DNA of 64,000 bases. Source: Mactromeris polynyma (Eukaryota > Mollusca > Bivalvia > Venerida > Mactridae). The DNA lies in assembly GCA_032209605.1 (NCBI GenBank), contig JASFXZ010000072.1, positions 682,001 to 746,000 of the forward strand. The letters run 5' to 3'. Shown piece after piece: positions 23,626-34,121 of the stretch. Below the pieces are notes generated by a model that saw nothing but the letters and a program-made list of their open reading frames with translations, was not told the DNA's origin and ran no database searches. Positions within the stretch are counted from its first letter, which is position 1. Each line of letters begins with the position of its first letter. The translations under genes and the position numbers were made by a program.

Positions 23626-23975
23626 CAGTTATCTTTTCTACTTTGGAATGTTCAAGGACTTAAATCTAAGCTCAATGATTGTGACTTTCTGAATTTTGTA
23701 AATGATTTTGACGTTTTACTTTTCACTGAAACTTGGAGTTCTGACATTTCTAATTTATCTCTTGATGGTTATGACTATTTTACATGTCCTCGCCCTAAAT
23801 CAAACCGTTCTGCTAAGCGGTTTAGCGGCGGTCTAGCAGTATATTTTAAAGAAAAATACCGTAATTATATTACTTTAGTAAGCCAAAATAGTAACGGTAT
23901 TTTATGGTTTAAAATTAGTAGAGAACTTACATCGTACGATTCAGATGTTTTTATATGTTTGTTTATTTATTTATT
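23626..23975 (+). pseudogene. LINE endonuclease N-terminal fragment
   Basis: The frame reads LWNVQGLKSKL, LLFTETWSSD, DGYDYF and GGLAVYFKEKYRNY in order. These are the first blocks of an APE-type endonuclease of CR1/L2-like retrotransposons (Asn of WN-QGL, Glu of TETW). About 105 codons are open before the sequence ends in a TTTA microsatellite. The part downstream (GDFN block and reverse transcriptase) is absent. Style and content are close to the fragment at 1691-1846, which holds the next block, so both may come from one family. Confidence 0.75.
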
Positions 23976-23988
23976 TATTTATTTATTC
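23957..23988. repeat. (TTTA)n microsatellite
   Basis: About seven TTTA units, directly after the truncated LINE fragment. Confidence 0.9.
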
Positions 23989-24443
23989 TCTTTATTTCCC
24001 TTGTTAATTCAAGGATTAATACCACAGTATTATAAACAAACATGACAATATATATAAACATGCATAGACATTGACAATATAGATTACAAGAGCTGTGAAG
24101 CACATCGACATAAGAAAAGCATAAACATAAGGAAAGCATAAACATAGGGAAAGCACAAACTCAGAAATAGTACAAACAAATACATATTTGCAATAAACAT
24201 TATAAGAACGATGAAGGACATAGACCTATGAAAGGCATGAACATAGAAAAAGCACGAACACAGAAAAAAGTACACACAAGTGCGTATTGAACATACACAT
24301 TACAGCAAAGCATAACGTTTTACACTGAGCATGCATATATATGTAGAATACGGCAAAAACGCACACATATGCGAGGTTAATATAACATTTGCACAAGTAC
24401 AAATTCGAGATTGATATACAATCTCCAGCTTGACTTCTACATG

Positions 24444-24700
24444 TAGGGGAGACCGGGGCAAGTCGGAACAAAAAATACATTTTTAACCATCCTTATTATG
24501 TTTCTCCATTGCTGAAAACAAACTATTTATAGCTTGATCAGGCATTATGTCCCCTGTTAGAATATCAATTCGGTTAAAAGATCGGGCTAAAGTTTGTAAA
24601 AATGGGGGCATCTAAAGGAACAAGGTGCGATGTTCCTATTTACCCCGTTCATGGGGTAAATAGGAACACATACAGGGGTAAGTTGGAACAAAAGACAAAA
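24444..24700. mobile_element. terminal part of a DNA transposon (GGGGCAAGTCGGAACA type)
   Basis: TAGGGGAGACCGGGGCAAGTCGGAACA at about 24444 looks like a terminal repeat. Related words GGGGTAAATAGGAACA (24653) and GGGGTAAGTTGGAACA (24675) follow as subterminal copies. The zinc-finger ORF 600 bp further on has the look of a transposase C-terminus and would point toward this end, consistent with one decayed pogo/Tigger-like element. The opposite terminus was not found. Confidence 0.5.
24631..24668. repeat. perfect 16-bp-arm hairpin
   Basis: TGTTCCTATTTACCCC at 24631-24646 and its exact reverse complement at 24653-24668 enclose a 6-nt loop. It lies 33 bp left of the tandem duplication that begins at 24701. 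Confidence 0.85.
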
Positions 24701-25278
24701 CACTTAAAGTGTAACTGCAGTGTGTATTTAATCTGCTATTAACTTTTTTTTAAACATGAAACTGTCATAAAACGTTATAAACATTCTCAAGGTGAAAGCT
24801 GAACTATGCCAGTGAGGCACTAATCTTACCCGTCAGAGTCTAAACAAGGGCACATAACTCCCTTAGTACAATTTCATGATAACCTTTATTAAACTTCGTT
24901 TACGATTTAAACTATACAGGTCTGCAAGATTAATATGCACATTTCAAACACAAATTGTTGTGAGCTCCAACGTTATGGGCATAGCAACGGATGTACATGC
25001 CATGTACCAGTGTAATTCATCGTACGCAAATCAAACTTCAAGCTATAATGTTTATGAAACAAAACAGAATCTACATGTGAAATCATTTGATAGTCACCGG
25101 CAGGACTGCGACAAATACTTAACATATGAACTATAAAATACTTTAAAATAAAACGATAAACTTTTCAAACATTATACATGAAAATGTTTCTTTCTAATCA
25201 ACCTACAACGTAGCTTTACTAAACGAGCGTTTGAATGATATCATAACAGACGACAGAGTGGTTCCGTATTGGAAGACT

Positions 25279-25905
25279 TCAATGAACATAATCGGAATCG
25301 TCCGAGTCACAATTGATAAAAACAAACATCGGACCTGAGTTAACGCAATCAACATGTGCCCACTGTTTACACACAATACACTGAATCCACCGTTCCCTGG
25401 ATCGACTGTTAGAATACGGTTCAAGGCACACTAACCAATAACATTCATCCGTTTCTGAGTCACTGTCAAGTACCTTTCTACGCGATGCTTTCTTCCTTGG
25501 TTTATCTTTGGAAGTTACTAGTCCATCGCTTTTCTTTTTTCCGCCATTTGTGACTTTTCGTGACTTTTTTGTTTGACTTTTCAACTGTTCTAGTTTAAAT
25601 TGCGCTATTTCCGGTGTGTCAGTGAGTATGGCTGATTTACGTTTCCGTTTACTGTTCGTCTGCCTTCTTTCTCCGGCTTTCGGGAATGGTCTAACTGATT
25701 CTGGCGAAAACAGCTTTTTCGTTTCTGCGATGCCCTTTTCGGTACGGTTAACGTTATTTTGACCTTCGACCGGTGATTTATCATTTTCGGCATCATGTAC
25801 GAGATCTATAATTTCTTGATTTCTCTGTGCATCTTGATCACTGGGTGTATTGGCCTCTTTCGGCGAATCATTTTCTGCATGGGCGCTATTTTCAGTTGCC
25901 CCCAT
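25279..25905 (-). CDS. transposase-type C-terminal zinc-finger ORF, copy 1
   Basis: 208 residues from ATG at 25905. The first ~150 residues are hydrophilic and disordered with basic patches (NSKRKRKSA, KPRKKASRRKV). The end is PHD-like: CYWLVC, WIQCIVCKQWAHVDC, then FINCDSDDSD. I know this kind of tail from the C-termini of pogo/Tigger/jerky-type transposases in invertebrates; the catalytic DDE part is absent. A possible splice acceptor (TATTTAG) lies about 15 bp before the ATG on the coding strand, so it may be the last exon of a once larger gene. Function on its own is doubtful. Confidence 0.5.
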   Translation of the reverse strand: MGATENSAHAENDSPKEANTPSDQDAQRNQEIIDLVHDAENDKSPVEGQNNVNRTEKGIAETKKLFSPESVRPFPKAGERRQTNSKRKRKSAILTDTPEIAQFKLEQLKSQTKKSRKVTNGGKKKSDGLVTSKDKPRKKASRRKVLDSDSETDECYWLVCLEPYSNSRSRERWIQCIVCKQWAHVDCVNSGPMFVFINCDSDDSDYVH

Positions 25906-26364
25906 GAGTGCTCTTCTTACTAAATACAGCCTTATAATGTATACAACCGTATTAGATACAGAATTTATTCAAGAAAGTCGTTTAGTTCCAATTAACTAAA
26001 GAAAAGGTTATCTCACACATGAAACACCAGTCTGAAATCAATTTTGCAATTCAAACTACACGTATACTCAAACGGAAAAGAAAGTGTGCACTTTTTATTT
26101 TTTATTTTCTAATAATCCAATGATTGAATATTATCATGTGTGGTATCATTTTTAGCTTATTCAATTACCCTTCTAACCAATGTGTTTATTTTATTTTTTT
26201 GAATTTCGGTAAAACGTACGACGCGTCTACATGCAGTAGGGGTCAAAATCAAAAATACACAAATAGCCAAAGGGATTTTTTCTTGCGTATATTAACTGTA
26301 ATTTGTTGCAAAATGATGTAAATGTTGCATTAATATCTGGTATGACCGCCATTCCGTCTAATAA

Positions 26365-26586
26365 CTATGTAGCAGAGGCGGTTTGGTACCGACGTCTCAT
26401 GTGCGTCAACTCAATGTGACGGTCTAGATAGTCTAGCTGACGCCAGTCACGCGTGACCTGCCGGATCGGGGACTTGATTATAGTGTTTATATGGCAATTA
26501 AGTGCCTGTGAAACTGAAGCGACTGAGTCACATATGACCAGCACCATTGCGGCGTCCATACGCTGATGTTCCAATAGTCGTGGCAT
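26365..26586 (-). pseudogene. Tc1/mariner transposase N-terminal relic, copy 1
   Basis: The frame starts MPRLLEHQRMDAAMVLVICD, continues with VSQALNCHINTI (helix-turn-helix) and ends HIELTHMRRRYQTASAT. This matches the DNA-binding N-terminus of Tc1-like transposases of molluscs in order and spacing, but several key residues are changed and the catalytic DDE domain is missing. Confidence 0.6.
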
Positions 26587-27877
26587 ATTCTCTGTTATAA
26601 ATTTTATTAAATCTACAGTGATATTAGCGCTTTACATGTGTTAAAGAATGTAGTGAAAACAAGTTTGGCCACTTGTACTTATGTATACATGTTCCACGTC
26701 GAAATCATGCAAAATGCCTATTCGGGTTATTACGGAATAACTAGCCATACTTTGACTGATTTTTCGTTGTTGCTATAAAGCGTAACAACCGATATTCTTA
26801 TGTTTAAAATTTGACAACTTTATACCGTGTAGAATTAAAATAATCAAAAAAAAATGACAGGAGATCGGTCGCCCAGACCACAATCTTACCTGTCTGGTTT
26901 AATTGAAGGATTTCATTATATTTTTGCAGTTTTTCTTCTACTTTCTTTTTCCATATACATTATTATTAAAAAAAAGACAAGTCATTGATATTTAAAATTC
27001 TACATTTGATATTATAAAATGATCTTCAATATATTTAAAACTAACACATTTTATCAAAATGTAAAAACGATAATGGGTTACCAAGTATATTATGGGTACA
27101 TTTTTCCACTTTCACTTTCCATATATATTACATTTGAAACATAATAAATCAATCTTTATCTTAAAATCAAGCAAGGTGACCTAATATTTTTATTTCATAT
27201 TTTCATTCAGACAGTGACTCTCATATAGTATACCAAGTCGTAAGAAAATCTCCCCGCTAGAAAAAATATAGTAAAATTGTATCGATTTTGCTCTATATTC
27301 ACTTAAAGTGTAACTGCAGTGTGTATTTAATCTGCTATTAACTTTTTTTTAAACATGAAACTGTCATAAAACGTTATAAACATTCTCAAGGTGAAAGCTG
27401 AACTATGCCAGTGAGGCACTAATCTTACCCGTCAGAGTCTAAACAAGGGCACATAACTCCCTTAGTACAATTTCATGATAACCTTTATTAAACTTCGTTT
27501 ACGATTTAAACTATACAGGTCTGCAAGATTAATATGCACATTTCAAACACAAATTGTTGTGAGCTCCAACGTTATGGGCATAGCAACGGATGTACATGCC
27601 ATGTACCAGTGTAATTCATCGTACGCAAATCAAACTTCAAGCTATAATGTTTATGAAACAAAACAGAATCTACATGTGAAATCATTTGATAGTCACCGGC
27701 AGGACTGCGACAAATACTTAACATATGAACTATAAAATACTTTAAAATAAAACGATAAACTTTTCAAACATTATACATGAAAATGTTTCTTTCTAATCAA
27801 CCTACAACGTAGCTTTACTAAACGAGCGTTTGAATGATATCATAACAGACGACAGAGTGGTTCCGTATTGGAAGACT

Positions 27878-28504
27878 TCAATGAACATAATCGGAATCGT
27901 CCGAGTCACAATTGATAAAAACAAACATCGGACCTGAGTTAACGCAATCAACATGTGCCCACTGTTTACACACAATACACTGAATCCACCGTTCCCTGGA
28001 TCGACTGTTAGAATACGGTTCAAGGCACACTAACCAATAACATTCATCCGTTTCTGAGTCACTGTCAAGTACCTTTCTACGCGATGCTTTCTTCCTTGGT
28101 TTATCTTTGGAAGTTACTAGTCCATCGCTTTTCTTTTTTCCGCCATTTGTGACTTTTCGTGACTTTTTTGTTTGACTTTTCAACTGTTCTAGTTTAAATT
28201 GCGCTATTTCCGGTGTGTCAGTGAGTATGGCTGATTTACGTTTCCGTTTACTGTTCGTCTGCCTTCTTTCTCCGGCTTTCGGGAATGGTCTAACTGATTC
28301 TGGCGAAAACAGCTTTTTCGTTTCTGCGATGCCCTTTTCGGTACGGTTAACGTTATTTTGACCTTCGACCGGTGATTTATCATTTTCGGCATCATGTACG
28401 AGATCTATAATTTCTTGATTTCTCTGTGCATCTTGATCACTGGGTGTATTGGGCTCTTTCGGCGAATCATTTTCTGCATGGGCGCTATTTTCAGTTGCCC
28501 CCAT
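27878..28504 (-). CDS. transposase-type C-terminal zinc-finger ORF, copy 2
   Basis: Same 208-residue ORF as in copy 1 with a single residue change near residue 18 (KEANT in copy 1, KEPNT here). All zinc ligand positions are the same. See copy 1 for domain content. Confidence 0.5.
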   Translation of the reverse strand: MGATENSAHAENDSPKEPNTPSDQDAQRNQEIIDLVHDAENDKSPVEGQNNVNRTEKGIAETKKLFSPESVRPFPKAGERRQTNSKRKRKSAILTDTPEIAQFKLEQLKSQTKKSRKVTNGGKKKSDGLVTSKDKPRKKASRRKVLDSDSETDECYWLVCLEPYSNSRSRERWIQCIVCKQWAHVDCVNSGPMFVFINCDSDDSDYVH

Positions 28505-28963
28505 GAGTGCTCTTCTTACTAAATACAGCCTTATAATGTATACAACCGTATTAGATACAGAATTTATTCAAGAAAGTCGTTTAGTTCCAATTAACTAAAG
28601 AAAAGGTTATCTCACACATGAAACACCAGTCTGAAATCAATTTTGCAATTCAAACTACACGTATACTCAAACGGAAAAGAAAGTGTGCACTTTTTATTTT
28701 TTATTTTCTAATAATCCAATGATTGAATATTATCATGTGTGGTATCATTTTTAGCTTATTCAATTACCCTTCTAACCAATGTGTTTATTTTATTTTTTTG
28801 AATTTCGGTAAAACGTACGACGCGTCTACATGCAGTAGGGGTCAAAATCAAAAATACACAAATAGCCAAAGGGATTTTTTCTTGCGTATATTAACTGTAA
28901 TTTGTTGCAAAATGATGTAAATGTTGCATTAATATCTGGTATGACCGCCATTCCGTCTAATAA

Positions 28964-29185
28964 CTATGTAGCAGAGGCGGTTTGGTACCGACGTCTCATG
29001 TGCGTCAACTCAATGTGACGGTCTAGATAGTCTAGCTGACGCCAGTCACGCGTGACCTGCCGGATCGGGGACTTGATTATAGTGTTTATATGGCAATTAA
29101 GTGCCTGTGAAACTGAAGCGACTGAGTCACATATGACCAGCACCATTGCGGCGTCCATACGCTGATGTTCCAATAGTCGTGGCAT
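28964..29185 (-). pseudogene. Tc1/mariner transposase N-terminal relic, copy 2
   Basis: Identical in translation to the relic in copy 1. It was carried along by the tandem duplication rather than by a new insertion. Confidence 0.6.
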
Positions 29186-30226
29186 ATTCTCTGTTATAAA
29201 TTTTATTAAATCTACAGTGATATTAGCGCTTTACATGTGTTAAAGAATGTAGTGAAAACAAGTTTGGCCACTTGTACTTATGTATACATGTTCCACGTCG
29301 AAATCATGCAAAATGCCTATTCGGGTTATTACGGAATAACTAGCCATACTTTGACTGATTTTTCGTTGTTGCTATAAAGCGTAACAACCGATATTCTTAT
29401 GTTTAAAATTTGACAACTTTATACCGTGTAGAATTAAAATAATCAAAAAAAAATGACAGGAGATCGGTCGCCCAGACCACAATCTTACCTGTCTGGTTTA
29501 ATTGAAGGATTTCATTATATTTTTGCAGTTTTTCTTCTACTTTCTTTTTCCATATACATTATTATTAAAAAAAAAGACAAGTCATTGATATTTAAAATTC
29601 TACATTTGATATTATAAAATGATCTTCAATATATTTAAAACTAACACATTTTATCAAAATGTAAAAACGATAATGGGTTACCAAGTATATTATGGGTACA
29701 TTTTTCCACTTTCACTTTCCATATATATTACATTTGAAACATAATAAATCAATCTTTATCTTAAAATCAAGCAAGGTGACCTAATATTTTTATTTCATAT
29801 TTTCATTCAGACAGTGACTCTCATATAGTATACCAAGTCGTAAGAAAATCTCCCCGCTAGAAAAAATATAGTAAAATTGTATCGATTTTGCTCTATATTC
29901 ATATGAAATATTCACGTTTTAATCTTCATTATCATAAAATTGAGCAAGGTGACCTATCATTTTTATTTCATATATATATATATTTTGGTTATACATATTA
30001 CACTGATCAAATATACAAAGTTTAAAGGAAATCTCCGCTTTAGAAAAAAATGGCCTTATTCCCTTATACGTCTTTAACTCGATGATAATACCATTGTTTT
30101 GTTGTTGTCTATTTCAAAATAATCGTACACGATGAACATATTTTAATTCCACTGATAAGAGTTGAACATAAGACCTAAATACATGAATGTATAGCACTTG
30201 TTTTATACAGCAATTTAACACCAATC

Positions 30227-32349
30227 ATGATGGCATTTAATGGGTTTTGTTGGATAGGAATTTTAGTTGTTTACCTTCAAAGTGCAGGTGTGTGGTCATT
30301 TATCAATGATGGCGATTGTTCACACAATTGTACATTGTCGGGAAACTGGTATTGTGGCCCCATACCTTGCCCGTATTTCCCGTGTGATGTCCCGCTGGAT
30401 TGGACTAAAGGGGATTGCTGTGAGCACTGTCCAACAGACAAAACGAAACAAGGTAGGATATACTCCCTGCGCTAAAGGGGTCACGTGTATTTCACATTAT
30501 ATCGCTTTTAACAACATACCGGTATGTACTTCTTCACTTTAATGATCGTTATAAGCTACGGGATCATTATCATTAGCGACAGAGTCATCATCGTCGTCAT
30601 TATCATTGTCACCATCAGCTTTGCCTTTACGATAAGAACACTATCAACAGCAGATTCACAAGCATCATCAGTACTTGTAATTTCATCATCGTCGTCACCA
30701 TGAACATCATTATTGTTATCACACGTAAAATATTTGCCCGGGTATGTTACATTGGCAAAGTCATATTCAATATAAAAATCAGTTGCAATGGACAATACCG
30801 ATTCAAGAAATGTTGCTTGTTTATGTTATCCATCGACAAATTCTTTTTTTCTTTAAAATCTGCTTGTTTAATCTTAAGACATGTTTTGACTACAGGGAAG
30901 TACTTTAATTGTGTATCATTTGACGATGCATATATGGTTTAACTGCGTGGAATATATTTGTCATGTTTGCTTAGGTAAGAAATGAACAAAGACTGAATGA
31001 GCATAATATTACTTTACAAGCTGCTTGATATTACAATATCAAATATAAATATTTCGTGTTTCCTTATCACCTTTATATGTCGACCTTGTGTATATTCTCA
31101 TATAGGTCACCTTTCGATCGCCTTATTAAGAAAATGAATGTATGTATAACAATTGTATTCAAAACTGATTTGTTTTACAGCTATTTAAAAAAAAGCGTTT
31201 AATTATGCATTTCAGGAGACGAAGCTATACCGACTGAGAGTACAAAGAATGTAACTGCACATTTTTGTCCATTTCCTTGCACCGTCGGTAACGAAACTTT
31301 ATGTTATCCGCCCCCATGTCCACCACCCGCATGCGTTGATCCAGCCAGATATAAGCCTACAGACTGTTGCGTCTATTGTCCTCACGGTACGTGTTTTAAC
31401 GTTTATTGCCCTCACGGTATGTGTTTTAACGTTTATTGCCCTCACGGTACGTGTTTTAACGTTTATTGCCCTCACGGTACGTGTTTTAACGTTTATGCCT
31501 TTTATATTAAAATTGAGCGGTGCCATGACAAGACCTAGAAATATGTGACATTGGCTATGACTTAGTTTTGATGTGGTTATGACTTAGTTTTGACGTGGTT
31601 GTGACTTAGTTTTGACGTGATTATGACTTAGTTTTGACGTGGTTATGACTTAGTTTTGACGTGGTTATGACGTCGTTTTGACGTGGTTGTGACGTCGTTT
31701 TGACCTAACTAACTATGGACTCTTCCGAAGATGTTTTGGAGGCTCAATTATAGAATAAACGAGGACGTACATGTATTTATAAGTAATGCACTTTTTTTCG
31801 TTTGAAGAGCAGATGATTTTTTAAAGAATAATGTACATTCTGATGCGACTATCAATCCAGACCGCCCTCATAGTGCATGCCGCGATTTTTTGTTTTTCAG
31901 AAAAATGGATGATAAAAATGGTAATAAATGGCCGAATAATTTCTGTTTGTTTCAGGGATTAATTGTAGAGGACCACGTGGTTCGATAATTTCATATGAGC
32001 ACTGGAAAATTGTAGACGGGAAGAACTGTACATGTAACAGCCCAGGAATGAATGCCGATTGCGTTTAGACTATCATAGTTTGATATTGAATTGAAGTGTG
32101 CTGTAGTGTGAAGAAACATATACAAATTGTTTAGAGTGAATAAAATATACAATATATTTTGAAAAATTGAGGACACAGACCGTGTAGTTGTGGTCAAAGG
32201 GAGACAATCCTAAACATTTTTGTGGTTTGCTTTCAGGAAATAATTGCAGAGGACCACACGAGAGTATTATTTCTTATGATCACTGGAAAATAATTGATGG
32301 TGAAAATTGCACTTGCTATCATCCTGGAAATGATGCCATTTGTGTGTGA
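30227..32349 (+). CDS. small secreted cysteine-rich (VWC-like) protein A
   Basis: Exon 1 30227-30452: signal peptide of about 24 residues (hydrophobic core WIGILVVYL), then a Cys module, CSHNC..WYCGPIPCPYFPC..GDCCEHCP. Exon 2 31216-31386: a second module of the same kind, CPFPC..LCYPPPCPPPAC..DCCVYCPH. Last exon is either 31956-32068 or 32237-32349: CRGPxxSIISYxHWKIxDGxNCTC..C, like the first half of a von Willebrand factor C domain. All introns are GT-AG and phase 1, so exons can be skipped or swapped without frame loss. Predicted length is about 170 residues. It is likely extracellular, for example a matrix or BMP-type ligand binder (inference). The paralogue at 35595-34122 faces it. Confidence 0.8.
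30480..31200. other. intron 1 of gene A
   Basis: Contains a stretch of trinucleotide-like ATCATCGTC/ATTATCATT repeats (30565-30720). It explains the Asp-rich open frame seen there on the minus strand. Confidence 0.5.
31373..31497. repeat. 30-bp tandem repeat copying the exon-2 splice donor of gene A
   Basis: The unit (TATTGCCCTCACGGTACGTG followed by TTTTAACGTT) occurs four times, starting in the last codons of exon 2. Each unit holds a G|GTACGTG or G|GTATGTG donor at 31387, 31417, 31447 and 31477. Confidence 0.9.
31556..31705. repeat. 22-bp tandem repeat, about 7 copies
   Basis: Unit GACTTAGTTTTGACGTGGTTAT with small changes (GACGTCG in the last units). It lies in intron 2 of gene A. Confidence 0.85.
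31706..31860. repeat. dispersed repeat, copy 1
   Basis: Shares ordered blocks with 47160-47325: GATGTTTTGGAGGCT, TATAGAATAAAC, TAAGTAATGCA, TTTGAAGAGC and ATAATGTACATT. Family unknown. Confidence 0.55.
31956..32068 (+). CDS. alternative last exon 3a of gene A
   Basis: Acceptor TTGTTTCAG, phase 1, 37 codons and TAG. Reads GINCRGPRGSIISYEHWKIV and ends NADCV. Confidence 0.8.
32139..32144 (+). terminator. polyadenylation signal AATAAA for exon 3a
   Basis: AATAAA lies 71 nt after the stop codon of exon 3a and before exon 3b. Confidence 0.55.
32237..32349 (+). CDS. alternative last exon 3b of gene A
   Basis: Acceptor TGCTTTCAG, phase 1, same length as exon 3a. Reads GNNCRGPHESIISYDHWKII and ends DAICV with stop TGA. 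It is a duplicate of 3a that has diverged at several surface-type residues but kept all Cys. Confidence 0.8.
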
Positions 32350-32360
32350 ACATGCTGTGC

Positions 32361-32366
32361 AATAAA
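32361..32366 (+). terminator. polyadenylation signal AATAAA for exon 3b
   Basis: AATAAA lies 11 nt after the TGA of exon 3b. Confidence 0.6.
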
Positions 32367-32935
32367 AATAATGCATAACACAAAAAGTATTTATGACATG
32401 TTGTGTTGTAATTTATTTTATCTGTGTAACACAAAATTTGTGGCAAAACCGTGACTTCTTGTAGGACTAATATGGGGACTTTTAGGGAGCCTGTTCATCA
32501 TGATTTAAGATGTGCAGAAATGACAACTGTTTGGTACATACACACTTTCGTTCCGGTATTCAATAAATCGGTGATGCTCTTACAAGTATGGATAACAATC
32601 AGACTTTCCGTGACGCGTTTGTTCTGATTCCATGACAACAGATAACAGAAAATGAAATAAAAATGATAACAATTAAAAGAACTTAAAAGGAAAGATATGT
32701 GGGCCACGCACGACTTTTAAACAATTTAACATCAGTATATGGGGCGCTGCTATGGGATTTACAACCTCAGCTTTGACCTTTCAGCCGAATTCCAGTAGGC
32801 CTACAGACCAAAAATAGGTTATTTACGCAAAATGCTGATAAAGGTCAGAGACACAGTAAAGTTTGAATATTAAAACCCTGCAGCGTGACAAAACATGGTG
32901 TTGTGCCAGAGATTGACGGCGAACTTTTTCAACTA

Positions 32936-33096
32936 TATAGTCGCATCTCGTTAATTCGACGACCTTCTCTCCGTATATACCTGGTATCATCCGAAATCAA
33001 TATCAGGTCCCGATGTATCTTTTTATGCACGTCGAAATGAGATAGACTATTCAAAACCATGTATTATTCGAAAACAAACGAACGAGGTCCGACTGT
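32936..33096. mobile_element. pogo/Tigger-type MITE, copy 1
   Basis: Starts TATAGTCGCATCTCGTTAAT and ends AACGAGGTCCGACTG-TA. It shares the inner block 'ATCAGGTCCCGATGTAT' with copies at 46469, 50867 and 60818. See the copy at 46469 for the cleanest ends. Confidence 0.75.
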
Positions 33097-33099
33097 ATT

Positions 33100-34095
33100 T
33101 CAGTTTTAAACGGCGATAAGCTGACCTAGTCCGTGTTCCTCGGTTACCTGATTCATTTACTTGTTCTTAACTAAAACATTGACATCTTCCCGCAATGAAT
33201 CAGAAGTGGATGACAAATGATATTGGATTATTATTTAGGCGTAGAAATATTATTGTTTCAGGGTTCCCCACCTACCCTATTGTTTTGGCCCCGACTCTGG
33301 AACATTTTAACGCGTGTTAACTTTTTCTTTTTGGTAAAATTTATCTTTTTAGTAAAATTTCTATGTGTGAGATTTTCTTTAGGTTCATATATCTGCTAAG
33401 TAATTAGACGCTTTGCGAGTATTCCGCTTTAGAGCGTTTTATTCACATTGATTAAACAAAATGCCAGATTTCGTTCTAATCTATCTTTTATTTGTTTTAT
33501 TTATTTAAAATTTGTTTTTAATGTATTATAATGTTGGCAAGAAACCTGAAACAAACATATTTTTAGACCGAACATTCACATGTGTCATAGGAAACATAAT
33601 ATATGCCTCATCAGAGATTCGATCCTTCATCCTACAGGTTGGCCGTCAAGTGCTCTACCCACTGAGCTTACTGGAAGGGCGCGGCTGTTTTTAAAGCATT
33701 ATATGGACTTCAGGAGAAAATAAGTACGAAATCAAACTAGTTGCCGACAATGTAACATCTAATTCGATGGATATATTGCTGATCCAAATGTTGGCATATT
33801 TCTATTTTAACAGTGAATGGGCTCTAGAATATATAATATATAATAATGCTATGCTAATGTTGAATATACATTCGATATGGTTTTTACAACATGACTGAAA
33901 TGAACCCGAGTTTTTTTCAGTTTCTACCAGACCCGTGCAATTTCTCGTCAAAGTGGTTTCGAGCGATACAGACTAAATAATCTATATATGCCTGCACGTT
34001 GACCACTTAACCTGTTTACACATAAAGCATAACATGAACTATGTTCTTCTCTGCCATAATGTCATCATAAGTATATCAAAGTATCTATATGTTTT
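33100..34095. other. intergenic, otherwise empty
   Basis: Apart from the tRNA-like relic I see only AT-rich sequence between the two convergent VWC-like genes. Confidence 0.35.
33610..33684 (-). repeat. tRNA-like (SINE-type) relic
   Basis: On the minus strand the A-box-like TAAGCTCAGTGGGTAGAGC (33670-33652) is followed 25-30 nt later by a B-box-like GGATCGAATC with one mismatch. The arms do not pair well enough for a working tRNA. Confidence 0.45.
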
Positions 34096-34099
34096 CATT

Positions 34100-34105
34100 T
34101 TTATT
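34100..34105 (-). terminator. polyadenylation signal for gene B
   Basis: AATAAA on the minus strand begins 17 nt after the stop codon. Confidence 0.5.
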
Positions 34106-34121
34106 AGTTTGAACATGTATT

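Larger units (their letters stand above)
24701..27299. repeat. 2.6-kb tandem duplication, copy 1
   Basis: Starts CACTTAAAGTGTAACTGCAG and ends CTCTATATTC. It is followed head-to-tail by a second copy 2599 bp further on. I saw only two differences by eye over the parts I compared: one substitution in the zinc-finger ORF and one extra A in a poly-A run. Confidence 0.92.
27300..29900. repeat. 2.6-kb tandem duplication, copy 2
   Basis: Repeats copy 1 almost base for base. It then continues into single-copy sequence (ATATGAAATATTCACG) at 29901. Confidence 0.92.

Noticed and set aside
24084..24480. Two minus-strand ORFs of 63 and 84 codons, rich in Cys, Phe and Leu
   Set aside because: The DNA is an imperfect 'AAGCATAAACATA' repeat; the hydrophobic protein follows from that.
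25203..25424. 73-codon ORF in another frame of the zinc-finger ORF, and its duplicate at 27802-28023
   Set aside because: Shadow frame; the 208-codon frame has the zinc-ligand pattern.
30556..30795. Asp-rich ORF on the minus strand
   Set aside because: Caused by ATC/GTC trinucleotide repeats in intron 1 of the VWC-like gene.
33610..33684. A functional tRNA gene
   Set aside because: A- and B-box-like words are present, but the acceptor and T arms do not pair properly. Kept as a SINE-type relic.
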